DNA of 64,000 nt from Carya illinoinensis (Eukaryota > Streptophyta > Magnoliopsida > Fagales > Juglandaceae): NCBI RefSeq assembly GCF_018687715.1, contig NC_056758.1, positions 28,894,967 to 28,958,966 on the forward strand. The letters are read 5' to 3'. The translations under genes were made by a program, and so were the position numbers. The notes below the pieces were generated by a model. That model was given only the letters and a program-made list of their open reading frames with translations, searched no databases and had not been told where the DNA came from. This document shows, in pieces, positions 36,245 through 47,310 of the stretch; within the stretch, counting starts at the first letter, position 1, and each line of letters begins with the position of its first letter.

Positions 36245-36544
36245 AGGCAAAGTGAGACCAGAAGATCATAGTGTTTAAGGGACTTGACCGAGGTTCCTAA
36301 CAGTATGACCAGAAGCCCCTCGTTGGGGCGAAAAAGGGTCTAGCGGTATGTATAATAGGCCTCGCCCAGAAATCCTTTGTGGAAGTCACACAGTATGTAT
36401 GATCAAGCGTGCCTCGTTGACCACCTCACGCTTGGCGAGAGGGGTTATTTTTTATGTGTGCTACAGAATTGAACCAATACATAGACTTTCATTGAAGATT
36501 ACTAACTTGTCTTGCCGAGTTGTCATGGGGAAGTTTGAAGTCTT
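36245..36544. other. Unclassified repeat-flank DNA
   Basis: No gene or clear repeat unit. Contains words like AGAAGCCCCTCGTTGGGGCGA that form small inverted repeats. It lies between the palindrome and the 524-bp tandem array and is probably part of the same old retroelement as the array. Confidence 0.35.
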
Positions 36545-37700
36545 TGTTCACCTAGAGGAATTAGTCTCTTTTGAAGTTGTGTTGGGTAGTCTTGGGACTA
36601 TTGCACACTCTGCCAAGGGGGGTAGGGGCATCTCAAGCCACACCCTCCCCTTCAGACCCCCAAGGCAGGTAATCATCCATTTGCTGTGATGGAACGGGGT
36701 AATTTTTGGGCAACATCAAGGCTGGTCCCACTCTTCTCTGTAGGGAAGGTGGGGTTAACACTGGATTAGTTCCACCTGTTAACCCTTACGTAGAGGTAGT
36801 CTGTTTGGGTAGTATGTTTAAATGAACCTGCTCCCATCCGTTGACGTCACAGGAAAGAGGAGTAAGGGTCAGTCTAGTGCTACTCCCACTCTTCGTTGTG
36901 GCAGAATAGGGTAATGTTCGGGCAACCTCAAGGCTAGACCCGCTCTCCCGACGGGAGGGTCGAGATGGCCTCTAGCTCATCTCACCTTTTGGTACCCTGA
37001 AGGGAGGTAAAACTATTCAGGCAGTATGTCTAACTGAACCCGCTCCTGTTGGTCGACACCCACGAGAAAAGTAAGGTGTGTCAAGCTGTTGAGGACAAGC
37101 CCTCACTCTGCTGAGGGAGGGGTAGAGGCACCTCAAACCACTCTCCCCCTATTCATTCCCTCAGGGGAGATAATTAGTCAACGGCCTGAAAATTGGATTA
37201 CTCTTCACCACAATGGAATGAGGTAATGTTCGGGCAGCCTCAAGGCTGGTCCCGCTCTCCTTCACATGAGAGGTAGGGCTAACTCGGGGTTAGTCCCACC
37301 TGTTGACCCTTATGTGAAGGTAGTCTGTTTGAACAGTGTGTCTAACTAAACCCACTACCATCCATTGGTACCATAGGGAAGGTAGATAAGGGTCGGGCTG
37401 GTTTCGTGCCCACTCTTCATCGTGGTGAAATAGGGTAATGTTTAGGCAACCTTAGGGCTGGACTTGTTCTCCCCATGGGAGGGTAGGGATGGCCTCTAGC
37501 ACATCTTGCCCTTTAGTACCCGATGGGAGGTAATCTGCTGGACAATATGTCTAACTGAACCTACTCTCATTGGTCGATGCCCACAAGGAAGGTAAGGTGT
37601 GTTGGGTTGTTTGAGAACAGGCCTGCACTCTACCACGGGAGGGATAAAGCAGTTTTTGGCATTACACCCATCCTTTTGTTACCCCATAGGGAGGTAATTG
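36545..37700. repeat. Tandem repeat with ~524-bp period
   Basis: GGTAATGTTCGGGCAACCTC or close variants, followed by AAGGCTGG and TCCCACTCT, recur at about 36699 and 37221 at corresponding phase, and again at sub-positions near 36912 and 37436. This gives about 2.2 copies of a 524-bp unit that is itself composed of two related halves. Shared words include GTCTAACTGAACC and GACCCTTA(C/T)GT. No coding capacity recognised. Confidence 0.8.
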
Positions 37701-37879
37701 GTCAGTGAAAATTTGATATTTGAATAAGGTAATTGTTACTGAAGATTTGTTCACTGAATCCCTAAAAAAGACTAGCATTTTTCATTAAACAGAGTTCATA
37801 TAGCAGGGAATTAAATTTACAAAATTACAGAAGGACCTAGGTCACTTTTCATTTTCCTAATATGTGCCCCTCTCTCCCT

Positions 37880-39528
37880 TCATCCAAAACAATTCACGTC
37901 CTGATAAGAGCTTGTCGCGACTTTATGAGAGGCGCATATTCTCATTATGTGTTGTTCCATCAGTTGTTGTCTTCAACTCCTGCATATAACATTCTCGTAC
38001 CAAGACTTGTTCTCCTTGGATTCCACCTATCCCTTAAGCTGTCGAGAATTTTACCTTTAGGTGGTAAGTGGAGGTGATTGCCTTCAACTTATTGAGGGTC
38101 AACCAACCGATGATGGCGTTATGTGAGAAAGCATTTCTTACCACCAAGAAGTCGACCATGATAAGGGCAATACGAGGAGCACTGCCTACTAAGACCAAAG
38201 GTAATCATCCTCCTGGTTGGATTGTCTCCCATGAGAAGATTTTGAGCAACATTGGGGCCAGTAGGAGCCAGGCTGCATCTATTTCCATACGAGTGAATGC
38301 TTCCCAGAACAAAATGTTAGTCAAGCTGCCGTTATCGAAGAGAATCCTCCTGGTGGGGAAGTTGGCGATCTACATGGTTACCACCAATCTATCATTGTGT
38401 GGATAGAGGACTCCCTCCTTGTTAGCTTTTATGAAGGAAATTATGGGGCGAGTTTGCCTCTCTGGTAATTAGTGGGGCGGTAGAAGGCCAAGTAGACTTC
38501 TCGATATTGGGCTTCTCTTACATGGGCTTTCCTCTTGGATGAAGTTGCCCTTCCACTAGTGATCCCCCTACAATAATGCGGATTTCTCCCCTTGGAGGTA
38601 CCTCTTGGTGTGGTTGTTGTGGAGAGGCGCATGGTGGCTCTCGTTCAGCTTCCCTTTTTCTCGGCCTCTCCACTATCCTCTGCCAATAACCCCCACCTGG
38701 GTTCCTCACTTGGGAGCATCCTTATTGGGGTGGAGGGTGCTTAGTTGTTACTTGGTCCCCCTAGAGCGAACGACATTACTCGGTGTTGTGGGTGGTAGAT
38801 TGATGATAGGTGCAGTAGCAACACTCCTCCTGGGTCAATCGTCTCTCCTCCCTTTGGACAGTGAATGTTGACCGGTCATGCCAATATAATGCATTTCTTG
38901 AGATAGGCTTTTCCCTCATTGCCTCCCGCTATTTTCGCTCAACTGTCTCTTGAATATGGCCTTTTGTGGGGGCTTTCCCCTTCCCGTCTGCTCGCTCTAG
39001 CTCCTGTAGCCTCGGTTCAGCCAAGACGCAAAGGGTGTAACTCGACATTGATGAAATTGTCAGCCTTGTCAATGAACTCTCAGGGGGTCATAGGAGTCAT
39101 GGGAGTCTTACTGGCCAATTCTGCCATGAAAAAGGAGCGAGGCTATACTCCCCCTAAAAGTGCCACTAGGGTGATCTTTTCATCCTAGTCCTTCACAGTC
39201 ATTCGCTCTTTATTGAATCGGGCCACGTAGACCTTCAAACTCTCATCTTCCCTTTACTTGATAGTTAAGAGGAATGCCACAGGGTGCCTCCTTCTTCTAC
39301 TGGCCACGAAGTGGACAAGGAACAAGCAGGCCAACTCCTCGAAGTTTTCTATGGAGCCCAGCATTAGGGAGCCTAACCACGTCCTCATTGGTCCTCTCAA
39401 AGTCAACGGGAAAGCCCTACAAACCACCTCCCTGGGGAACCCATGTAGCGTCATGTGGGCCTTGAAAGTTTCAAAGTGCTTCACCGAGTCCCAGGTCCCA
39501 TCATATACTTCCATAGGCGGAATTGAAA
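37880..39528 (-). pseudogene. Tat-type Ty3/gypsy gag-protease remnant
   Basis: Minus strand. Capsid part at 39514-39254: EVYDGTWDSVKHFETFKAHM, then RAFPLTLRGPMRTWLGSL and VASRRRRHPVAFLLTIK, the characteristic Tat gag core. Linker near 38700-38440 includes RGEIRIIVGGSLVEGQ. The protease near 38400-38280 reads FDNGSLTNILFWEAFTRM; the family has DNGSS, so the catalytic Asp is kept but the context is altered. A stop replaces a codon just before it. Reverse transcriptase and integrase are absent: the sequence runs straight into tandem repeats. Confidence 0.8.
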
Positions 39529-40701
39529 TTTTGGTTGTAATGGAACTGTGATTGAGCCATAATATTGTGATTATTTTACACTTAAATTTAAGTCAATTAC
39601 ACTTTTCTTACTAATAATTAATGAGTTGGGCCTTGATAAATCAACTCTAACTCAATTGATAACAACCTAGTTTTATGATCTTTAATCTCTAATTTATTAC
39701 ATAAAATTGAGGAAGTCTATTTGTTCTGCATATATGTAGGTGAGCCATGAGTGGGCCATGCAAACCCTTGCACCAAGCCAATAGATATGCCTAGACTTCA
39801 CACTTCATAGAAAAAGCTCACTTCAACTCATGGCTCACTCATGCGAGCCCAACATCTTCACCTCATGGAGCCCAACATCTTCACCTCATGGAGCTTCCTT
39901 TCATTCACGCCCTTGCACCAATTTCACTTCACGGAAACCACACATGCGAGATACTCACGCTTGAACACACACTGCAGCAATTAAATGGAGACACACAACT
40001 GCATGGATCTTTGTCAATTTAACAACATGACACATGCAGGAAGCTTCTCTCATTTTGGATCTCTTTGGGTTTTAAAAAAAAAATGAAAAGAAAAGGAACA
40101 AGGAGTTAACCCTCTTCGACAGCATAGAGGAAGACTGACTTTCTAGCAGCAAGAGGTGAGGAACGTAAGAGGCAAAAAGTATTTTCTAGCTTTTGAAAGG
40201 CGCGGACCCAAGGGGTCTTTTTCATGATTAGTTTTTGCATGCAAAGAAAAAAGAGCAGGCTTCATTTTTGGACATGAGATGCTGGACTTTAGCTTGGAAC
40301 TGTGCTATATAGGACGCATGTGTGATAGGGACATAACATGGAGAAATGGCTTCCTGACTTGGGAGACAGCAGCAGATGGATTGAGATGGACAGCTTGAAT
40401 GAAGAGGGCTGCCTTACTTTTGAAGGGACACAGAGGTTCTTTCTAGAGAGTTGTAGATTATTTTTCAGCCAACTCCCAAGTATCATTGTTCCTCATTTTC
40501 AATCACAACACTTTTCTTCCCAAATTTCAACCTTGCTCTTGGATTCATGTTTCTTTCTCATTGCATTTATATTAAGTTGTTCTTCATTTCAGATTGATTT
40601 TTATTTTAGTTATGTAACTACAGTAGCTGTTGGGTTGGATCTGATTTCCATAAACAACAGTTCCCTTTCCATGGCTTCCCATTTGGGCTATATTCGCTTG
40701 A
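39529..40701. other. Sequence flanking hAT insertion, no gene assigned
   Basis: AT-rich left third, then a repeat of CCCAACATCTTCACCTCATGGAG near 39850-39890. A plus-strand frame at 40338-40712 (TFEGTQRFFLESCRLFFSQL) has no domain that I recognise and is cut by the hAT insertion. Continuation after the hAT (45644 onwards) shows no matching frame. Possibly an old LTR. Confidence 0.4.
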
Positions 40702-40909
40702 GCTTTCATTAGGAGTGGAGCAGCGGGGTGCGAGCGTCCAGCCCCCGCATAGGCTGGGCGAGGTATCTGCACCGCAAAGGTAGGGGAAGGGGGCCCCCTC
40801 TCGTTTTTGAAGCGGTTGTGCCCCCGCTCCATTTTTCCCTCACCCCGCTCTGTATATTTTATATATATTTATATATATATATATATTATATAATATAATA
40901 TATACATTT

Positions 40910-41040
40910 TATAGATAAAACGGCACTGTTTTGTACATGGCAAAACGGCGTCATTTCAATAAGGCATGGCTGAATTAAGTCACTTAATGAAACAGCATCA
41001 TTTTGTCCATTACAAAACGGCACCATTTCATTAAGTGACT
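40910..41040. repeat. AAAACGGC subterminal repeats in hAT
   Basis: The words AAAACGGCACTG, AAAACGGCGTCATTTCA and AAAACGGCACCATTTCATTA recur in both orientations with GTCACTTAAT/ATTAAGTGAC inverted copies. They lie about 200-330 bp inside the left end, where hAT transposases bind subterminal motifs. The binding role is inference. Confidence 0.5.
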
Positions 41041-41507
41041 AAATTCCCTAACCACCCCCCCCCCCCCGCGTCGGCCCTTCTCCTTCAGGCTTCTCGAATA
41101 CTCTTCTCACTCTCAAACTCCTCTCTGTCTCTCTCTCAGTCACACTCTCGTTCTCTTCTCTCTCTCACTCTCGTTCTCTCCTCTCTCTCGCACAACGCCA
41201 GACACACAGTACTCAAACTTCTGTAGTTCCACTCTCGCCGTCATAGAGGTAAGCCACTCTGCAACTGTATTTACATTTTCTCCATTATTTTTTTTTTTTT
41301 TTTTTTTTTGTGTTTCGATCAGAGATTGGAGGAAGGATGGGTTGAATTAGAGATGGAGGATGGGAATTTGTGACTTGTGTGCTATGGATTCGTGGATTCT
41401 GCATGTGTATTCATTGGATTGTAGCAGTGATTGTGATTAATTCTATGAATTTTTTTTTTTTTGTAATTTTTATTATTTCAGAAACCCTAAATTGATTTAG
41501 GGATTTC

Positions 41508-41567
41508 ATTGATTGAAACCCCTAAATCAAATCTGAAACCGGATTTGATTTAGGGGTTTCAATCAAT
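41508..41567. repeat. 60-bp inverted repeat (26-bp arms)
   Basis: Arms at 41508-41533 and 41542-41567 are perfect reverse complements around an 8-base loop (TGAAACCG). Arm contains GATTGAAACCCCTAAATC. Lies in the non-coding 5' part of the hAT element. Confidence 0.95.
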
Positions 41568-41574
41568 AAAACCT

Positions 41575-41652
41575 CCTAAAAAAAATCATGGTTTCGGATC
41601 GGAACCCTAAATTAATTTAGGGTTCCGATCCGAAACCATGATTTTTTTTAGG
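41575..41652. repeat. 78-bp perfect palindrome
   Basis: 41575-41613 and 41614-41652 are exact reverse complements with no loop (centre AAATT/AATTT). The arm contains TTTCGGATCGGAACCC. Only 7 bp separate it from the preceding inverted repeat. Confidence 0.95.
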
Positions 41653-41873
41653 ATTGGAAACCGTAAATTGCATTTAGGGGTTTCACCATTGTGTTACATG
41701 TTCATAGATGAAAATAGTTTCATTAAAAAAAATGTTGAAAAATTAATTTAGGGTTCCAATCCAAAACCCTAATTTCTTTTAGGATTGGAAACCCTAAATT
41801 GCATTTAGGGGTTTCACCATGGTGTTACATGTTCATAGATGAAAATAGTTTCATTAAAAAAAATGTTGAAAAA
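41613..41873. repeat. 131-bp direct duplication
   Basis: The stretch beginning AATTTAGGGTTCC and including AGGATTGGAAACC (41650, again 41781) and ATGTTCATAGATGAAAATAG occurs twice with a period of 131 bp. The second copy differs by a few substitutions. The duplicated unit starts inside the right half of the 78-bp palindrome. Confidence 0.85.
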
Positions 41874-42754
41874 TCATGTTAACACCATTAAAACAGGATA
41901 ATTGATGTGCAAAAAATTTGATGAAACCTGATCTGTTCCCATTTCTTTATAATGCCCCATACATTTTTTGCCATGCTCAACTTTACAAAATTTATCACAT
42001 ACGATCTTCTCAGTTTGTGTTATTGAGAATTTGAGAGCCACTTTTTCTTTACAAATAATTATGATTTTAAGGCATTTCCTTAGATGTACTGTAGTGCTCT
42101 TTGAAGTTGCCAAGTAAATGAGGTTGGAATTGAAATTGACACAACATGTTAAAAGTATGAATTAAAGGATTAAATTTACAATTTTATGTGGAATTTGTTT
42201 TAAATAAGAAGTGATTTGATATCATTATTTGCAAGTTGAGTTTTCCCATCAACTAATCCTTTTCAGACAAACAGTGATTCAACACCCTATTTGAATCCTA
42301 CTACTTTAAGCTATATATGTGTTGTGATTTAGTTGAATAATACCATGACTAGCTTACAAGTATAAATCAATCACAACTAGCCAGGATTTGGGTCAAATTT
42401 CTTTCTTAATCGAGTTGCTTGCCCAAACCTTAATTGCACGATTTAAATAAACAAATATTTATGCATTTTCAGTTTTACCCTTTTAATTCATAATACTTAC
42501 AGTTACAATTATTTTTTCAGTTTTTTTTTTAATTATTATTTAGTGATTAAGAAAATGTTGCTTAATAATATTGTGAACTTTTTAAAATTGGTTTCAATCA
42601 TTGCACTTTGCCTTGTTTATTTTTTGGTGTATTATTACATTTTTTTTTTATGTCTTGTGTTTGATTGCACTATGCCTTTTTTCTTTTTCTTTTTCTTTTT
42701 TTTTTTGTGTCGGACTGCACTTTGAAAATTTTTTATTATGTTGGAGAATCAGGA

Positions 42755-44823
42755 ATGTCTTCTCAAATGGATCCGAATTTCAATGATAGCTCTCCTGCCT
42801 CAGCCAATACCCCTACCCCAGAATCTAACCATACTCTTACCCCTACAGGAGTACACCTTGCCCTGCCCCAAGCCCACACAGGGCAAGAAACCTGTGTCCA
42901 TAATTTGGTCTCACTTTACCAAACTAGAGGGTGGTGACCCCAACAAGCCATAAGCTAAATGTAATCACTGTGGAAAAATATATGAATGTCACTATAGAAA
43001 ACATGGTACATCCCAGCTGAAGGTCCATTTAGAGGAACAATGCAAGAAGGGTCCAATATTAAAATCCTTAGTAGAGAAGGGTCAATCTAAACTAGATATT
43101 AAAATGGCGAATGAGAGTAGTGGGGCCAGGGGTCCAACATTGAAGGAGTATACAAAGTATAATCCCGATGAGTGTAGAAGGAAGTTTGCTAGTATGATTG
43201 TCATGGAAGAGCTGCCTTTTAAGTTTGTGGAGGGTAAAGGATTCCAAGAATCTGTCCAAGAGTTGAAACCGAGATTTAGGTTTCCTTCTTGCCATACTGT
43301 GGCAAAGGATATTAAGATATTAAAAAGATGTACAGAAAAGATAAAGATGTTTTGAGGGGCCAATTGGCGGGTTTCGTAGTTTACCTCACTACCGATACTT
43401 GGACTTCTATCCAAAATATGAATTACATGTCGTTAACTATGCATTTTGTTGATTCTGATTGGGTTCTTCACAAAAAGATTATTAAATTTTGTCAAATAAC
43501 TGATCATAAGGGTAACACAATTGGGAAGGCCTTGGAGGCAGCAATAAAGGAGTGGGGGTTGGAAAAGATTTTGACTGTTTCGGTTAATAGTGCGTCCTCT
43601 AATGATGTTGCCTTAGGATATCTAAAGAATTATCTTAAGGAGGCAAATAAGACATGTTAGATGTGCTGCACATATTTTGAATTTAATTATGACTGAGGGG
43701 GTGAAAGATGTTGATAACTCGGTTGCACGAGTTAGAATGGCTGTAAAATTTGTGAGGTCTTCTCCTTCTAGATTAGATAAATTCAAAATTGTTGCAAAGG
43801 CTGCGGGCATAACATCGAATAAGGGTCTTTGTACTGATGCTCCTACCAAATGGAACTCAACCTTCTTAATGTTGGAGGCAGCCCAAGAATATAAGGTAGC
43901 CTTTCAATTATTAAGTGATGAAGACATCCAATATGTCAAATACTTTGATGAGCACGAGGGATTAGGAAAGCCTAATGATGATGATTGGGTGGTAGTTTCT
44001 ACTTTTGTTGATTTTCTCAAACTTTTTTACGATGTCACATTGAATATATCTGGTTCTTTGTACCCTACATCCCATGAGTTTTTGTCAACAAATATATAGG
44101 GTAAAAGAAGAATTAGAAGATATGCATAGGGTTCCAATGAAAGAATGAGGGAGATGGCAGTGAACATGATGCTAAAATATGACAAGTATTGGGAAAATTT
44201 GAGTAGAATGAATATTTTGTTATATGTGACTGTTATTATTGATCCCCGTCTGAAAGTTTCACGCTTGTTATATGGTTTGGGACTTGCTCACGATCAAGCA
44301 AGGACTGATCTTATTGGTGAATTGGCCCAAGATACCCTGGCTAAATTGTATGATGAGTTTAATGCAATTAAGGGTGGTATTACATCTAAAACACATACAC
44401 CTACCCCAATGCCTTCTACAGACACCGTGACCGGCCCTCCTACAAAGAAGCGTAGAATGTCATGGAGACCCTCGCACAGAATCTCACACTAATCCATCAA
44501 TCTACAGAGGTGGTTTCGAAGTTAAACAACTATTTGTCAGCAGATATGGTCCAAGATGATGATGATAATTTCAATATATTAGGATGGTAGAAGAATACAG
44601 CAAATAAATATCACATCCTTTATAAGATTGCCCGCTGTATTTTGGCCATCCCTATTAGCACCGTTACCTCAGAGTCAGACTTTAGTACTGGAGGTCGCAT
44701 ATTGGATCCTTTCTGTAGTTCATTGTCTCATATAACTGTAGAGGCATTGATATGCACACAGAGTTGGACGATAGGAAATGATATTCATGTTCTGGATATT
44801 TTAGATTTTAAGGAGACCGATTA
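42755..44823 (+). pseudogene. hAT transposase (RICESLEEPER-like), disrupted
   Basis: ATG at 42755 with a Ser/Thr/Pro-rich N-terminus. A BED-type zinc finger at about 42890-43060 (SIIWSHFTKLEGG, CNHCGKIYECHYRKHGTSQL, then HLEEQC) lies in a shifted frame. The catalytic core is in two frames (43104-43355 and 43328-43660): TTDTWTS keeps the first Asp, while VSVNSASSNDVA has Asn where the family has the second catalytic Asp. The dimerisation domain is near 44600-44800 (AIPISTVTSESDFSTGGRIL). A Trp codon before it has become TAG. At least three frame breaks and several stops make it non-functional. Confidence 0.9.
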
Positions 44824-45643
44824 GGAGAAGGGTGGTGATCAGTCTGGATTTGGACCACCTGGTAATTGTTTTTATTTTATTATTTTGATTTATTTATATT
44901 CATTTCGATTTCATCGTTATTAATTTTAGTATTAATTCTTGTAGTAACACATGAGACGACGTCTAACTCCACTGCAATATAAATATATGCGCAAGCCCGA
45001 GTTACCCCAAGTGTCACAATCAAAGATAAGCCACAGCTGACAACTCTCTCTTTAGAATATTCAAAATTTGAATTATTTGTTCATATTTTGTATTCAATGA
45101 TTTATAATGTTGATACAATGTCCTTTGGACACTTTTATGTTTGTAATTTTGTAATTGCTTAACCTTTCGATTTTGTAATAGCTTAGTTATTATTATTAGT
45201 TTATTAGGTATTAGACTAGTAACTTTTATTTGCGTAGCTTTTTTCTTTTAGTAGACTAGATTGACTAGTAATTATTAGCCATAAAATCAATTACTATAAC
45301 GCAAACTTTTTTTTTAATCTAGTTTTTAAATTTCTTTCTCTCTTTTTACTTATAATTTTATAGGCTGAAAATGGCTTAGAAGCTTTTTTGGGCCCAAAAG
45401 AAAAGCTTGTGGGCCATTTTAGGCCATTTCAGCTGTTTCTGGGCCCAAGGCCTAGTAGGGGTGCGGGGGGGCTGACGGATTGCCTCCCAATCTGCACCCT
45501 GTCATGCGGGACGGGGTACCCCGCCCCTGCACATCGAGGGTGGGGGACGGGGAAGAAATTCTCCATCAGCCCCATGAGGGGGCAAGGAGCGGGGAGGGGT
45601 CTACCCCGCACCGTATGGTGTGGGTAGCACCCCTAGCTTTCAT

Positions 45644-46250
45644 TTATGTTCATTTTCCATATTTATGTTGGATTGCTTAGAGTTGTATTTGGGTTCCATC
45701 TCATAAGTGTTGATTGATTCCAGGTAATGTAATTTTCTGGTTCAAATATAACTTTTGGAAATGTGAAATAGTGGGTTTCAAATTTGCACATATGGTGTTT
45801 GATAAAATGTCCCTTAGAACGTAAGTTTCGCAATCTTCCTTTTATTTCTTGGGAACATTGTATTAGATGATGTTGATGAATGTAGTTTAGCTTTGTAAGT
45901 GAGGATAACCTGTAACGCATTGATCCCGAAAGTCCAGAGAGTTAGCTTTTATTACTTAATATCAAATCCTATATCACAACTAATAAAATCTAGTAAAACT
46001 CCATAAAATATTAATGCATTTTCAACAATGTCCAAAAAGAATCGATTTTCATTGTGAATACCATTGTAGATAACCTTAGGTAGTAACTCTCTTTCATTTT
46101 TTATAACAGATGAATTTGTAATCTAGACGAACCGTTCCTTGAGGAAATGACTTAGGGACTTCCCTATTACTACTTGACAACTCTTACACTTGGAAGTATT
46201 TCTTAAAACATTTTTAAAGCGAGTCAAACTACCATCACCCATACACTGTA
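45644..46250. other. Unclassified DNA right of hAT
   Basis: Continuation of the sequence into which the hAT inserted, then AT-rich DNA without recognisable coding. The 46250 edge with the Tat remnant is approximate. Confidence 0.35.
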
Positions 46251-47310
46251 TGGTAAGCCCATGCTAATGAGAAGTTTCTCTACTATCGATGAGCTTCCCA
46301 CCCTCCTCATCATTTCTTCATACTTCCCTCTGAGGTTGCAGAGCTCATCTTGTATGTGCTCCCTTTCTCTTGGTCGTTGTCAGCTCCTTCTTCCCACTAG
46401 GACTCCTAGTGCTCGCTGATAGTTGGATCTCCTTGATGTGCCAAACCTCTTAGGGCTTGGTTTTCCTCGTAAAGAATATTCATCTCGTTAGTGAGTTTTT
46501 CAAACGAGTTGTTCCATAGACGCCATCCTAGTTTCCATGTTGCCTGAGGCCACTTCTTCCTGGTCATGCACCAACTGAGAATAGGTCCTTGTAGGCATAC
46601 AAAGGACACATTTTTAGCATTTTTTGAATCTCACAGAAGGTGCCACTGTTAATGGCATGTTTCATACACCTAAGGGTCGGGTTCTCAACAGTCCAGGTCC
46701 TCGATTTCTTGGGCCTGCAATAACAAAGAAAGAGTTGAAAAGGGTGGCCCTAGGAAGCCTCCGACACCTAAGTCAGCAATAATCTTTTAGTGTTTTGTGA
46801 AGTAGGAAATACACCAAGCAAAATTTTCAATTGGAACGATTCCATCCCTTTACCTAAAGGCCAGGGGTCCTTATATACCCAGCCCCAAGGGCTAGAAGGC
46901 CATACCCTACGACCCAGGGGGAAAGGATGTCCTCTTGAAGCTCCCTCCGCCATACTACCTTTAATGTGGCGTGGCCCTCTAGGTTAAGTCATTAATGCAG
47001 TGTGATTGTCTGGTGAACTCATTTAATGCAGCGTGATCTCCTGGTACTACTTTGGACTCCTGTCTCTTCTCTCTAACATGTTTCCCTTCCTTTCCACTGG
47101 TTTGGCTTCCCACGCTCCCTGTGTAACGTCTCATCCTAACCCGGACAAGCATGCTCGACTTACATGGGTCGAGGGTCCCATGCGGATCATAGAGAGACTC
47201 TGTGGGCCTAGGCCTGGTTTCTCGAGCCATCTAGGGTGCGAGGGACCCTTCTTATGTCTATTCTGGACCAGTCCTCATAGACCTGAGACCTTGGGGGAAA
47301 AATCCCCACA
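46250..47310 (-). mobile_element. Tat-type Ty3/gypsy LTR plus gag start, truncated
   Basis: Minus strand. A likely LTR at 46647-47310 starts TGTGGGGATTTTTCCCC and ends TTAACA. It has a TATA-like GGGTATATAAGGACC (about 46873-46887) and a 3' part with TGACTTAGGTGTCGGAGG, a motif typical of Tat LTR ends. Directly after it GGCACCTTCTGTGAGA resembles the Tat primer site GGCGCCGTCTGTGGGA. The following frame (46609-46406, WNNSFEKLTNEMNILYEENQ) looks like the coiled-coil N-terminus of gag. The element is cut off near 46250. Confidence 0.6.

Larger units (their letters stand above)
40710..45635 (+). mobile_element. hAT superfamily DNA transposon, full length, inactive
   Basis: 4926 bp with terminal inverted repeats TAGGAGTG (left) and CACCCCTA (right, complement TAGGGGTG). 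A perfect 8-bp target duplication GCTTTCAT at 40702-40709 and 45636-45643 is the hAT hallmark. Subterminal 130-200 bp are GC-rich with GCGGGG/CCCCGC words. It encodes a RICESLEEPER-like transposase with BED finger and C-terminal dimerisation domain, broken by frameshifts and stops. Shared ends link it to the deletion derivative at 56813-57452. Confidence 0.93.

Noticed and set aside
40338..40712. Possible host gene cut by the hAT element
   Set aside because: A 124-codon plus-strand frame exists, but no domain is recognised and no continuation is found after the hAT element.
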